From assembly GCF_009193185.1 (NCBI RefSeq), contig NZ_VUKF01000023.1:1-64000 (forward strand): 64,000 bases of DNA. Direction: 5' to 3'. Both the position numbers and the translations under genes were made by a program. Position 1 is the stretch's first letter, and each line of letters starts with the position of its first letter. Below are positions 51,070 to 59,170 of this stretch, piece after piece. This DNA comes from Georgenia thermotolerans (GTDB lineage: Bacteria; Actinomycetota; Actinomycetes; Actinomycetales; Actinomycetaceae). The notes beneath the pieces are model-generated. The model ran no database searches. It was not told where the DNA came from and saw only the letters and a list, made by a program, of their open reading frames with translations.

Positions 51070-51408
51070 CTAGTGCGGCAGCTTCTTGCGCAGTGCGCGC
51101 CGCTGCCGGCGCAACCGCCGACGTCCCGTACTCAGTGCGTCCGTGCCGCGCGCCGACACCTTCCCGACCTGCTTCCGCGCGCGAGCGCCCGACTTCGTCA
51201 GCGCGGCCGTCCCCTCCTGGACCGGGTGCCGCACGCTCCGCGGCAGCATGAGCCGGGCGCCGAGGGCCAAGAGTCGGCGCGCGAGGTGGAACAGCGGGAT
51301 ACCCAGCGGGAGGAGGATCACCGTCAGGCACAGCAGGACCGCGACGGCGGCCAGCAGCGACCCGACGATCCAGACGACGCCACCTGCGATTCTGCGCATC
51401 ATCACCAT
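51070..51408 (-). CDS. Small basic membrane protein, unknown function
   Basis: A 112-residue protein with one strong transmembrane segment (GSLLAAVAVLLCLTVILLPLG) near the start and a long Arg/Lys-rich C-terminal tail (RRRLRRQRRALRKKLPH). The start is uncertain because clustered Met codons lie at 51402-51408 and the ribosome site is weak. No family recognised. It lies on the same strand as cueP but 160 bp away. Confidence 0.5.
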   Translation of the reverse strand: MVMMRRIAGGVVWIVGSLLAAVAVLLCLTVILLPLGIPLFHLARRLLALGARLMLPRSVRHPVQEGTAALTKSGARARKQVGKVSARGTDALSTGRRRLRRQRRALRKKLPH

Positions 51409-51585
51409 CCCGTTACGCGGAGGCCGCGGCATTCTGCGCGGCCGCGCGAGCACGCTTCGTTGCGTTGAGGACCCGACAGGTCAGGAGCGTAGCCACTGGC
51501 AGCTCTCCGATGGTGGGCACGGGATCGGCGTACGCTGCCAGATGTCGGCGTCGGGTCCCGGCGCCGAGGACAAGGGAGTTCCAAG

Positions 51586-51858
51586 ATGATCCTGGCGACG
51601 ACGAAGTTCGAGGACCTGGACCGCTTCCTGAAGGTGTTCTCGACCAAGGGCGCTGCGAAGCGGCGGGAGCACGGATCCAAGGGCGCGACCGTCTTCCGCG
51701 ATCCCATCGATGAGGACAGGGTCTGGGTGGTCTTCGACTGGGATGCGGAGGGCTGGCAGGACTTCGTCTCCGACCCGGACGTCCCGGGGATCTTCCAAGA
51801 GGCGGGGCATGTGGTCAAGCCCCAGCCGGCCCCGCTGGTCGGTCAGTACGACGCCTGA
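51586..51858 (+). CDS. Small protein, probable dimeric alpha/beta-barrel fold, function unknown
   Basis: A 90-residue protein opening MILATTKFEDLDRFLKVFST, with a strand-helix-strand arrangement (VWVVFDWDAEGWQDFVSDPDV) typical of small ferredoxin-like ABM-type domains. It may be a subunit that binds a small ligand. AAGGGAG precedes the start. No catalytic residues can be named. Confidence 0.6.
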   Translation: MILATTKFEDLDRFLKVFSTKGAAKRREHGSKGATVFRDPIDEDRVWVVFDWDAEGWQDFVSDPDVPGIFQEAGHVVKPQPAPLVGQYDA

Positions 51859-51941
51859 CCCACCTGCCACCCGGGATCCCCGGACGGTCCGTGCCGGGAG
51901 GGTGACGGTGGTGGAACGCGCTGCCCGCCGGTCTCGGGGGC

Positions 51942-52449
51942 CTAGCGGTCGGCCACGAGACGAAATACCGGGAACTGCCCGGCGATCCGCTCGAACTGCT
52001 GCACGGGCGCGTGCCGGTCGACGGGGATGTGAGCCCGGGCCCCCGGGCGCGAGCGCCAGGTAACGCTTGAGAATTGGCGCGCGCAGTGCCGGGTCGACCT
52101 CCTCCAGGACGACGTCCTCCCGCCCGCCGTGGCGCAGCACCGCCCGGCCACCGGCGGTGCGCACGTTGCGCACCCAGTTCGTCTCGGCGCCGAGCATCGA
52201 GACGAGGTAGCGCTCTCCCTCGTACCGGGTGAGCACGAGCGGGAACGCCACCGGTTGGCCGCTGCGCCGCCCGCGCACCTCCAGGGTCACGCCGCGCCCG
52301 AAGGTCAGCACCCCCGCCGCGTACTGCGCCGCGGTGAGCCGGTTGAGCAGCTTGGCGAGCGGGCGCGGCCGGCCGCCGCTGTACAACCACCGGTCCAGCC
52401 TGTGCGACCAGGGCGTCCGCGGGCTGGTGCCGGACCGGCCGGACACCAC
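51942..52449 (-). pseudogene. Deazaflavin-type nitroreductase gene with a frameshift
   Basis: From GTG 52449 the protein reads as a deazaflavin-dependent nitroreductase family member: LTFGRGVTLEVRGRRSGQPV, then TNWVRNVRTAGGRAVLRHGG. At the G5 run on the minus strand (C 52040-52044) the frame breaks. Dropping one G continues sensibly as APGARAHIPVDRHAPVQQFE and stops at TAG 51942 after about 165 residues, the family's usual length. This is a pseudogene, a sequencing error in the homopolymer, or a frameshifted gene. It lies five bases after the ferritin stop. Confidence 0.75.
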
Positions 52450-52453
52450 CGCG

Positions 52454-52996
52454 TTACACCGCCCCGCCGGCCGCGGCGGGCGCGCCGGGGGAGACGCCGT
52501 GGTCGCCCACCTGCTCGCGGGCGACGTAGTTCTCCAGGTCGAAGAGGTTCGAGCCGGCCCGCTCGGCCACGGTGAGCAGCGTCGTCGCCGCGGCCACCTC
52601 CTCGACCTGCTCCTGGAGGAACCAGAGCATGAACTGCTCGCCCAGGGCGTCGTTCTCGGTCCGCGCCGCCCGGAAGATCGCCTCGATCTGCGCGGTGACC
52701 TGCTTCTCCTGCCGCAGCGCCAGGCGCAGCGGCTCGGTGACGTCGTCGAAGTCGGTGACCACCGGGGAGCCGGCCGGGATCTTGACCTCCAGGCTCCGGT
52801 CGATTATGTACTGCACGATCATCATCGCGTGGTTCCGCTCCTCCAGGGACTGGCGGTAGTAGTGGCGGGCCAGCTGGGGCAGGTCGTGGCTGTCGAACCA
52901 CACGGCGATGGCGATGTACTGCTGGTGGGCGTCGAACTCGTGGCCCACCTGGTCGTGGAGCAGCCGCAGGAACTCGGACGTCGTCGTCTCGGTCAT
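52454..52996 (-). CDS. Ferritin-like iron storage protein
   Basis: A 180-residue bacterial ferritin of the BfrB/FtnA type. The ferroxidase ligands appear as HEFDAHQQYIAIA, EERNHAMMIVQYI and, in the third helix, EQFMLWFLQEQVEEV. The Met/Ala tail after residue 160 is low-complexity. ATG 52996 was chosen over GTG 53005 because family members start near MTETTTSEFL. It diverges from the ferredoxin-reductase fusion and may supply or buffer iron for the P450 and Fe-S enzymes nearby (inference). Confidence 0.9.
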   Translation of the reverse strand: MTETTTSEFLRLLHDQVGHEFDAHQQYIAIAVWFDSHDLPQLARHYYRQSLEERNHAMMIVQYIIDRSLEVKIPAGSPVVTDFDDVTEPLRLALRQEKQVTAQIEAIFRAARTENDALGEQFMLWFLQEQVEEVAAATTLLTVAERAGSNLFDLENYVAREQVGDHGVSPGAPAAAGGAV

Positions 52997-53122
52997 GCCG
53001 GCCACGCTAGCGGCGCCGGTCGGCGCGGTCGATGCCTCCCGGGGGAGCGGGCCACCGGACAGCTTGCGGCCAGCCTTCTGTCAGCCGGAGGCTCTTTCAT
53101 GGTGGCTCCGAGGGAGGCGCGC

Positions 53123-54799
53123 ATGCGGCTGGTCGTGGACATGACGAGGTGCCAGAGCTATGCCCAGTGCTGCTTCCTCGCGCCGGGCACCTTCCGGCTG
53201 CGCGGCCGGGAGGCCCTGGTGTACGACGGCGGGCCCGCCGACGCCGAGCGCGAGAAGGTGCTGCAGGCCGCCGAGGCCTGCCCGGTGCAGGCGATCCTCG
53301 TCGAGCGCACCGACGACGCCCACTACGGCGAGGCGACGCAGGGAAAGACGGCCCCGCACACCGCCCCCACCACCGGCGGCGGCGCGCCCGGCCCGGACCG
53401 CCCCGGCGGCCGCATCGTCATCGTCGGCGCCTCCCTGGCCGGGCTGCGGGCGGCCGAGGCGGTGCGGGCGGAGGGCTTCACCGGCCGGCTCACCCTCATC
53501 GGCGACGAGGCGGCCGAGCCCTACGACCGGCCACCCCTGTCCAAGGAGGTGCTGGAGGGGATGCCGGTCGAGCACACCGCCCTGCCGCGCCTGCGCGAGC
53601 TGGACGCGGAGTGGAAGCTCGGCACGCCCGCCACCGGCCTGGACCTCGCCGGCAAGCGGGTGCGCCTGGCGGGCGGTGAGGAGGTGGGCTTCGACCGGGT
53701 GCTCATCGCCACCGGCACCCGCGCACGCCCCTGGCCGGACCCGGCGGAGGCGGCCCTGGCCGGGGTGCTCACCCTGCGCACCCGCGAGGACGCCGCACTG
53801 CTGCGCGAGCGCCTCGCCGCCCGCCCCGGGCGGGTGCTCGTCATCGGCGGTGGGTTCACCGGCTCCGAGGTCGCCTCCGCCTGCCGCGAGCTCGGCCTGC
53901 CGGTGACGCTCGTGCAGCGCGGGCCGGTGCCCCTCTACGCCGCCCTCGGCGCGGCGATCGGGGCCGTCATGGGCGAGATCCAGCGCGACCACGGCGTCGA
54001 CCTGCGCACCGGCGTCACGGTGGCCGCGCTGGAGGGGGAGGACGGGTGCCTGCGCCGGGCCCGGCTCTCCGACGGCAGCGTCGTCGAGGCCGACGTCGCC
54101 GTGGTGGCGCTCGGCGCCGTCCGGAACGTGGAGTGGCTGCACGGCTCGGGGCTGGCCGCCGGCGCCTGGGGCGTGGCCTGCGACGCCGGCTGCCGGGCCT
54201 TCGACCTCAACGGGCTGGTGACCGACGACGTCTTCGTCGCCGGCGACGTCGCGCGCTTCCCCCACCCGATGTTCGGCTTCGAGTTCCTCGCGCTCGAGCA
54301 CTGGGGCAACGCCGTCGCCCAGGCCCAGATCGCCGGGCACAACATGGTGGCCGGGCAGGCCCGCCGCTGGCCGCACCTGTCGGTGCCGCTGTTCTGGTCC
54401 ACCCAGTTCGGCCATGCCGTCCGCTCCGCCGGGGTGGCCACCATCGCCGACGAGGTCGTCATCACCCAGGGCTCGGTGGAGGACCGGGCGTTCGTCGCGG
54501 CCTACGGCCGCCGCGGCCGCCTCGTCGCCGCGGTCACGGTGGACCAGTCGAAGTGGCTCGACCACTACCAGCGCCTCATCGCCGACGGCGCCCCCTTCCC
54601 GCCGCGCGACGCCGCCGACCAGCCCGACGGCCTGCGCCCGGTCCCGGCCCGGATGCCCCCGCCGGTCGTGCCCTGGCGGGCCACCGAGGACGCCACGCTC
54701 GCCGTGACCGGGCACGAGCCCAGCCAGTGGCAGGCGGTGTGGCGCCCGCGCACCCCGGCGACACCGCCGCCGATCGAGGCACAGGAGCCCGCGCCATGA
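53123..54799 (+). CDS. Ferredoxin fused to FAD-dependent ferredoxin reductase
   Basis: A 558-residue single protein. Residues 1-65 form a one-cluster ferredoxin of the P450-partner type (CQSYAQC ... EACPVQAI, Cys-x5-Cys ... CysPro). A Pro/Gly/Thr-rich linker of about 30 residues follows. From about residue 92 there is a putidaredoxin-reductase-like flavoprotein: IVIVGASLAGLRAAEAVRAEG, VLVIGGGFTGSEVASACREL and DDVFVAGDVARFPHP. The 4-bp overlap with the P450 gene shows they work together: NAD(P)H to FAD to Fe-S to heme. A GAGGGAGG ribosome site precedes ATG 53123. Confidence 0.9.
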   Translation: MRLVVDMTRCQSYAQCCFLAPGTFRLRGREALVYDGGPADAEREKVLQAAEACPVQAILVERTDDAHYGEATQGKTAPHTAPTTGGGAPGPDRPGGRIVIVGASLAGLRAAEAVRAEGFTGRLTLIGDEAAEPYDRPPLSKEVLEGMPVEHTALPRLRELDAEWKLGTPATGLDLAGKRVRLAGGEEVGFDRVLIATGTRARPWPDPAEAALAGVLTLRTREDAALLRERLAARPGRVLVIGGGFTGSEVASACRELGLPVTLVQRGPVPLYAALGAAIGAVMGEIQRDHGVDLRTGVTVAALEGEDGCLRRARLSDGSVVEADVAVVALGAVRNVEWLHGSGLAAGAWGVACDAGCRAFDLNGLVTDDVFVAGDVARFPHPMFGFEFLALEHWGNAVAQAQIAGHNMVAGQARRWPHLSVPLFWSTQFGHAVRSAGVATIADEVVITQGSVEDRAFVAAYGRRGRLVAAVTVDQSKWLDHYQRLIADGAPFPPRDAADQPDGLRPVPARMPPPVVPWRATEDATLAVTGHEPSQWQAVWRPRTPATPPPIEAQEPAP

Positions 54800-56013
54800 C
54801 CGACCTCATGCAGCGGATGGTCGACTACGCCAACCGTCCCAACCCGTACCCGCTCTACGAGGAGCTGCGCCGCACCCCCGTCGTCCGCCAGGAGGACGGC
54901 ACCTACCTCGTGGGCACCTACCGCGAGATCGTCCAGCTGCTGCACGACCCGCGGCTGAGCTCGGACGTGCGCAACCGCGCCGACGCCCCGCCCGCCTCCG
55001 AGGAGGGCGACGGCATGCCGCTGAGCTTCATCCTGCTCGACCCGCCGGAGCACGACCTGCTCCGCCGGCTCGCGACCCGCCACTTCGGGCCGCCCCACCG
55101 GCCCGCCTTCCTCGACGGCATGCGCGCGGACATGGCGCGCATCGTCCGCGAGCGGATCGAAACCTTCGCCGGCCGGGAGGAGGTCGACGTCGTCGACGAC
55201 CTTGCCTACCCGTTCCCGGTGACGGTCATCTGCGACGTGCTGGGCGTTCCGCACGAGGACGAGCCGCTCTTCCACGAGTGGGCGGAGGGCATCATCCAGC
55301 CGGGCGAGGCGACCGGCCCGGAGGACCTCGAGGCGCGGCGGGGGCGGGCCGAGCAGGCGATCGCCGACGCGCGGGAGTACTTCGCCGGGCTGGCCGAGGA
55401 GCGCGCCCGGGCGCCGCGCGACGACATGCTCTCCGGGCTGGTGACCGACGACGGCCCCGAGGGGCGGATGTCGCGCGACGAGGTGCTGAGCACCGCCGTC
55501 CTCCTGCTCGTCGCCGGGCACGAGACGACGGTCAACATGATCACCAACGGCACGCTGGCGCTGTTGCGTCACCCGGAGGTCCTCGAGCGGCTGCGCCGGG
55601 AGCCGGGGCTGATCGCCCGCGTCTTCGAGGAGCTCATCCGCTACGACACCCCGGTGCAGTTCGTGCCCTTCCGCACCACCGTCGCCGACGTCGAGGTGGC
55701 GGGCACGACCATCCCCAAGAGCGCGGCGGTCACCCTGGTGCTCGGCTCCGGCAACCGCGACCCCGCCGCCTTCCGGGAGCCCGACCGCTTCGACCCGGAC
55801 CGGCCCGAGCGCGAGCACCTCGGCTTCGGCGGCGGGATCCACTACTGCTTCGGCGCCCCCCTGGCCCGCATGGAGACCCAGCTGGCGCTGGGCGAGCTGG
55901 TCCGCCGGCTCGAGAACCCCCGCCTCGTCACCGACACCCCGCCCTACCGGCGCAACGCGTTCCTGCGCGGGCCGCGGCACCTGCAGGTCGCCTTCGACGG
56001 CGTGCGGGACTGA
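54796..56013 (+). CDS. Cytochrome P450
   Basis: A 405-residue soluble P450. The heme cysteine is in FGGGIHYCFGAPLAR (about residue 350), the oxygen-activating threonine in AGHETTVN (about 241), and the ExxR pair in EELIRYD. It should hydroxylate a hydrophobic compound using electrons from the fused ferredoxin reductase; the substrate cannot be told. Start overlaps the reductase stop (ATGA). The end faces a YbaK gene, with a short direct repeat (GACGCCGCCGGGGC) in the 53-bp gap. Confidence 0.92.
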   Translation: MTDLMQRMVDYANRPNPYPLYEELRRTPVVRQEDGTYLVGTYREIVQLLHDPRLSSDVRNRADAPPASEEGDGMPLSFILLDPPEHDLLRRLATRHFGPPHRPAFLDGMRADMARIVRERIETFAGREEVDVVDDLAYPFPVTVICDVLGVPHEDEPLFHEWAEGIIQPGEATGPEDLEARRGRAEQAIADAREYFAGLAEERARAPRDDMLSGLVTDDGPEGRMSRDEVLSTAVLLLVAGHETTVNMITNGTLALLRHPEVLERLRREPGLIARVFEELIRYDTPVQFVPFRTTVADVEVAGTTIPKSAAVTLVLGSGNRDPAAFREPDRFDPDRPEREHLGFGGGIHYCFGAPLARMETQLALGELVRRLENPRLVTDTPPYRRNAFLRGPRHLQVAFDGVRD

Positions 56014-56066
56014 GCGGGCGACGCCGCCGGGGCAGTCCGGACGACGCCGCCGGGGCGGTCGCGGGC

Positions 56067-56762
56067 CTACGCCACCTCGAGCCCGAGGCCCTCGACGACC
56101 TCCGCGCCCGGCAGCGCGGCGAGCACCTCGCCGGGCAGGAGCAGCTTGGAACCGCGGATGCCGGAGCCGACGATCGCGTACCCGTGCTCGACCCGCGGGT
56201 CGAGCAGCAGGCGCCACGCGTCCGGGACGCCGACCGGGGTGATGCCGCCGTACTCCATGCCCGAGGCGGCCACGGCCTGCTCGGTGGGCCAGAACGAGGC
56301 CTTGCGCACGTCGAGCAGCCGGCGCACGACGTTGTTGACGTCCGCCCGGGTGGTGGCCCGCACGACGCAGGCCGCCACCCGCTCCTCGCCCGCGCGCTTG
56401 CCGGCCACGAGCACGCAGTTGGCCGAGGCCTCCGGCGGCAGCCGGTAGGCCTCCGTCATGGCCGCGGTGTCGGCCAGGTCGGGGTCGATCTCGGCCACCA
56501 GCACCTGGGCGCCGAGGTCCGGGTGCCGGTCGGCGAGCGTGGCCAGCGCCAGGCGCACGGGCTCGGCCAGCAGCTCGGGACGGGAGAGGGCCGGCACCCA
56601 CACCAGCGTCCCGAAGGCGACGGCGCCGGGCTCGCCGAGCACCGCCGTCGGCTCGGCGGGGACCTCCTGCTCGGCCGGGGCGTCCTGCGGTGCCGCGGTG
56701 CCCTGCGGCGCAGGCGCGCCGGAGGGGGCCGCTCCCGGCGTGGTCGGCGTCTCCGCCGTCAT
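56067..56762 (-). CDS. YbaK/EbsC-family (aminoacyl-tRNA deacylase-like) protein
   Basis: A 231-residue protein. The first 50 residues are Pro/Ala/Gln-rich and low-complexity; the YbaK domain follows (ANCVLVAGKRAGEERVAACV, ASFWPTEQAVAASGMEYGG, YAIVGSGIRGSKLLLP). YbaK relatives clear mischarged aminoacyl-tRNA, such as Cys-tRNA(Pro). This member lacks the usual N-terminal motif clarity, so activity is inferred. It is 18 bp downstream of the PEBP gene. Confidence 0.8.
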   Translation of the reverse strand: MTAETPTTPGAAPSGAPAPQGTAAPQDAPAEQEVPAEPTAVLGEPGAVAFGTLVWVPALSRPELLAEPVRLALATLADRHPDLGAQVLVAEIDPDLADTAAMTEAYRLPPEASANCVLVAGKRAGEERVAACVVRATTRADVNNVVRRLLDVRKASFWPTEQAVAASGMEYGGITPVGVPDAWRLLLDPRVEHGYAIVGSGIRGSKLLLPGEVLAALPGAEVVEGLGLEVA

Positions 56763-56780
56763 GCGTGCTCCTCCGAGGGG

Positions 56781-57308
56781 TCAGTTCTTGAACGTCGCCA
56801 CGAGCACGGCCCGCGCGATCGTGTGCTGCAGCAGGTACATCGAGGCCTTGGCCAGCGATGCGTCCTCGTCCAGCTCGAGCGTCTCGGTGTCGAGCGCGTG
56901 CACGGCGAAGTAGTAGCGGTGCTCGCGGTCCCCGGGCGGCGGGGCGGCGCCGGTGTAGGAGTGCTCGCCGTCGTCGTTGCGCAGGTGCATGCCCGCACCG
57001 GGAAGCATGAGGTCCGACTGGCCCGCGCCCTGCTCCAGCTCGGTGATGTCCGTGCCGAGGTCGAGCACCGCCCAGTGCCACCAGCCCGACGGCGTGGGGG
57101 CGTCCGGGTCGAAGCAGGTCACCGCGAACCCGCGCGTCTCCTCCGGGAAGCCCGACCAGGCCAGCTGCGGGGAGACGTTGCCGCCGGCGGCGCTGTGCGT
57201 CGCGGCCATCGGCCGGCCGTCGGTGACGTCGGCGGACGTCACCGTGAAGGACGGGACGGCGGGAAGCTTCTCGTAAGGGTCCTGCGCCAGCGGTCGGTCA
57301 AGCCTCAT
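56781..57308 (-). CDS. PEBP/YbhB-YbcL family protein
   Basis: A 175-residue phosphatidylethanolamine-binding-like protein. The ligand-pocket motifs are GGNVSPQLAWSGFP and CFDPDAPTPSGWWHWAVLDL, and the end has REHRYYFAVHALD. Bacterial members bind small anionic ligands; physiological role unknown. No signal peptide is visible. It is the first gene of the minus-strand pair with YbaK and diverges from the hydrolase gene across 235 bp. Confidence 0.88.
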   Translation of the reverse strand: MRLDRPLAQDPYEKLPAVPSFTVTSADVTDGRPMAATHSAAGGNVSPQLAWSGFPEETRGFAVTCFDPDAPTPSGWWHWAVLDLGTDITELEQGAGQSDLMLPGAGMHLRNDDGEHSYTGAAPPPGDREHRYYFAVHALDTETLELDEDASLAKASMYLLQHTIARAVLVATFKN

Positions 57309-57543
57309 GGAGTCCTCCGTGCTCGTTGGGTCGAGGCGCCGCCCGCGGCGCCCCTCGGGCCCCAACTTAGGACATCCTTGCTGACGGCGCGGGGCGGGCG
57401 GCGCGGTGTGGCGGCGAGATGCCGGACGGCGGCCGCACCCCTGAGGCACCCGCATCCCGATGCGGCCCTCACCCCTGCGGAGGGAGCCGCACGGCCCCGC
57501 GCCCTGCCAGCATCGAGACCGTCACCGACGACGGGAGCGGGGC

Positions 57544-58371
57544 GTGAGCGACGACGGGAGCCGCTGGACCACCGGGACGGTGACGGTGGACCGCCGCACT
57601 GTCTTCTACCGGCGCAGCGTCGGCGGCGAGGACGGCGTGCCCATCGTCCACCTGCACGGGTTCGCCATCTCCGGGGCCTACCTCATGCCGACGGCGCGCC
57701 GTCTCGCCGCCCACCGGACCAACGTGGTGCCGGACCTTCCCGGCTACGGCCGCAGCGAGCACCCCGGGCGCGCGCTGGGGATCCCGGCCCTGGCCGACGC
57801 CCTGCTGGTGATCCTCGACGCCCTGGGGCTCGGCGAGGTGGTCCTCGTGGGCAACTCCATGGGCTGCCCGGTCGGCCTCGAGGTCGCGCACATGGCCCCC
57901 GAGCGGGTGCAGCGCCTCGTCCTGGTCTCGCCCGCGGGCGGCGTGCAGAACCAGCCGATGGCGAGAGCGCTGGCGCAGCTCGCCCGGGACATCGCCCGGG
58001 AGAGCCCGCGGATGGCCCCCGTGGCGCTCCCGGACTACGTGCGCTTCGGCCCGCTGAACGCCCTGCACCTGTTCAGCGAGCTCACGCGGTTCCCCTCGCT
58101 CGAGCGGCTGCTGCGCGCGCCCGTGCCCGCGCTGGCCGTGCTCGGCACCCGGGACCCGCTCATGCCGCCGCCGCACCGGGTGCGGGAGGTGGGACGGCTG
58201 GCGCCGGAGCACGTGACGGTCGTGGTGATCGAGGGCGCCGCCCACGCCATGAACTTCAGCCACCCCGGCGAGCTGGCGCACGTCATCTCCTCCTGGCTCG
58301 AGGGCCGGGAGATCACCGACGACCCGGACGAGCCGGGGCACGCCCGCGTGCTGGAGATCGACCGAGGCTGA
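57544..58371 (+). CDS. Alpha/beta hydrolase
   Basis: A 275-residue hydrolase. The nucleophile elbow is GNSMGCP, the oxyanion strand IVHLHGFAISG, the acid is in VLGTRDPLMP and the histidine in IEGAAHAMNF. It is a complete catalytic triad enzyme of the esterase/C-C hydrolase type; the substrate is not known. GTG 57544 is the start with best alignment. A hairpin and then the second 19-bp repeat cluster follow its stop. Confidence 0.85.
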   Translation: MSDDGSRWTTGTVTVDRRTVFYRRSVGGEDGVPIVHLHGFAISGAYLMPTARRLAAHRTNVVPDLPGYGRSEHPGRALGIPALADALLVILDALGLGEVVLVGNSMGCPVGLEVAHMAPERVQRLVLVSPAGGVQNQPMARALAQLARDIARESPRMAPVALPDYVRFGPLNALHLFSELTRFPSLERLLRAPVPALAVLGTRDPLMPPPHRVREVGRLAPEHVTVVVIEGAAHAMNFSHPGELAHVISSWLEGREITDDPDEPGHARVLEIDRG

Positions 58372-58379
58372 CGCCGGAG

Positions 58380-58399
58380 CGCGGGCGTGCCGGCCCGCG
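58380..58399 (+). terminator. Hairpin after the hydrolase gene
   Basis: CGCGGGC (58380-58386) pairs with GCCCGCG (58393-58399) around 6 bases, nine bases after the stop. It is followed 11 bases later by the 19-bp repeats. Confidence 0.5.
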
Positions 58400-58409
58400 A
58401 CGGCGCCAG

Positions 58410-58466
58410 AGTTGACGCCTCGCGACCAACTTGACGTCTCGCGACCAAGTTGACGTCTCGCGACGG
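58410..58466. repeat. Second cluster of the 19-bp repeat
   Basis: Three units of form A(G/C)TTGACGTCTCGCGACC start at 58410, 58429 and 58448, exactly 19 bp apart; the first has GACGCC. The core TTGACGTCTC is identical to the units at 3879-3935. All three share one orientation and no hairpin of the first cluster's type is present. It lies between the hydrolase and the oxidoreductase operon. Confidence 0.85.
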
Positions 58467-58558
58467 GGAGGGGCTCGCGGGCCGCGGGGACCTACGTCCC
58501 CGGAATCGCCCGGCCGCCGGGCTTACAAAGGAACGAAGTACCTCGTCGAGGAGGTCCC

Positions 58559-59170
58559 GTGTTCCAGGTCCGCATCCACGGGCGCGGCGGGCAAGGTGTG
58601 GTGACGGCCGCCGAGCTGCTGGCCGACGCCGCGTTCCGCCAGGGCCGCCACGCCCAGGCCTTCCCGAGCTTCGGCTCCGAGCGCACGGGCGCGCCGGTGG
58701 TGTCCTACTGCCGCATCGCCGACGGGCCCATCCGGGTGCGTGAGCCAGTGCTCGCCCCCGACGCCCTCATCGTCCAGGACGCCACCCTGCTGCGCGGCAT
58801 CGACGTCTTCGACGGCCTCGCCCCGGACGGCTACGTGCTGCTCAACACCCGCCGCACCTTCGCCGACATGGGCGTCGCCGACAGGGTCGCCGCCCTGCCC
58901 GCCGGGCACGCCGTCACCGTGGCGGCCACCGACCTCGCGCTCGAGCACCTCGGCCGGCCGCTGCCCAACGCCGTCCTGCTCGGCGCCTTCGCCGCGCTGT
59001 ACCCCGGGCTCGACCTCGACGCCGTGCTCGCGGCGCTGCGGACCCGGTTCCCCGGCGCCGTGGGGGAGCGCAACGTCACCGCCGCCCGCGCCGCCCACGA
59101 CGCCGTCGCGGCGCAGGCGGAGACGCCCGCGCCCGACGCCGCGGCCCCGAAGGAGGCCACCCGTGCGTAA
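58559..59170 (+). CDS. 2-oxoacid:ferredoxin oxidoreductase, gamma subunit
   Basis: A 203-residue gamma subunit of the PorC/KorC type. The family motif GRGGQGVVTAAELLADAAF opens the protein, followed by FPSFGSERTGAPVVSY. It helps hold the coenzyme A site in these enzymes. GTG 58559 follows GAGGAGG. It overlaps the alpha subunit gene by eight bases and begins a four-gene operon. The C-terminal 25 residues are Ala/Pro-rich. Confidence 0.9.
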   Translation: MFQVRIHGRGGQGVVTAAELLADAAFRQGRHAQAFPSFGSERTGAPVVSYCRIADGPIRVREPVLAPDALIVQDATLLRGIDVFDGLAPDGYVLLNTRRTFADMGVADRVAALPAGHAVTVAATDLALEHLGRPLPNAVLLGAFAALYPGLDLDAVLAALRTRFPGAVGERNVTAARAAHDAVAAQAETPAPDAAAPKEATRA

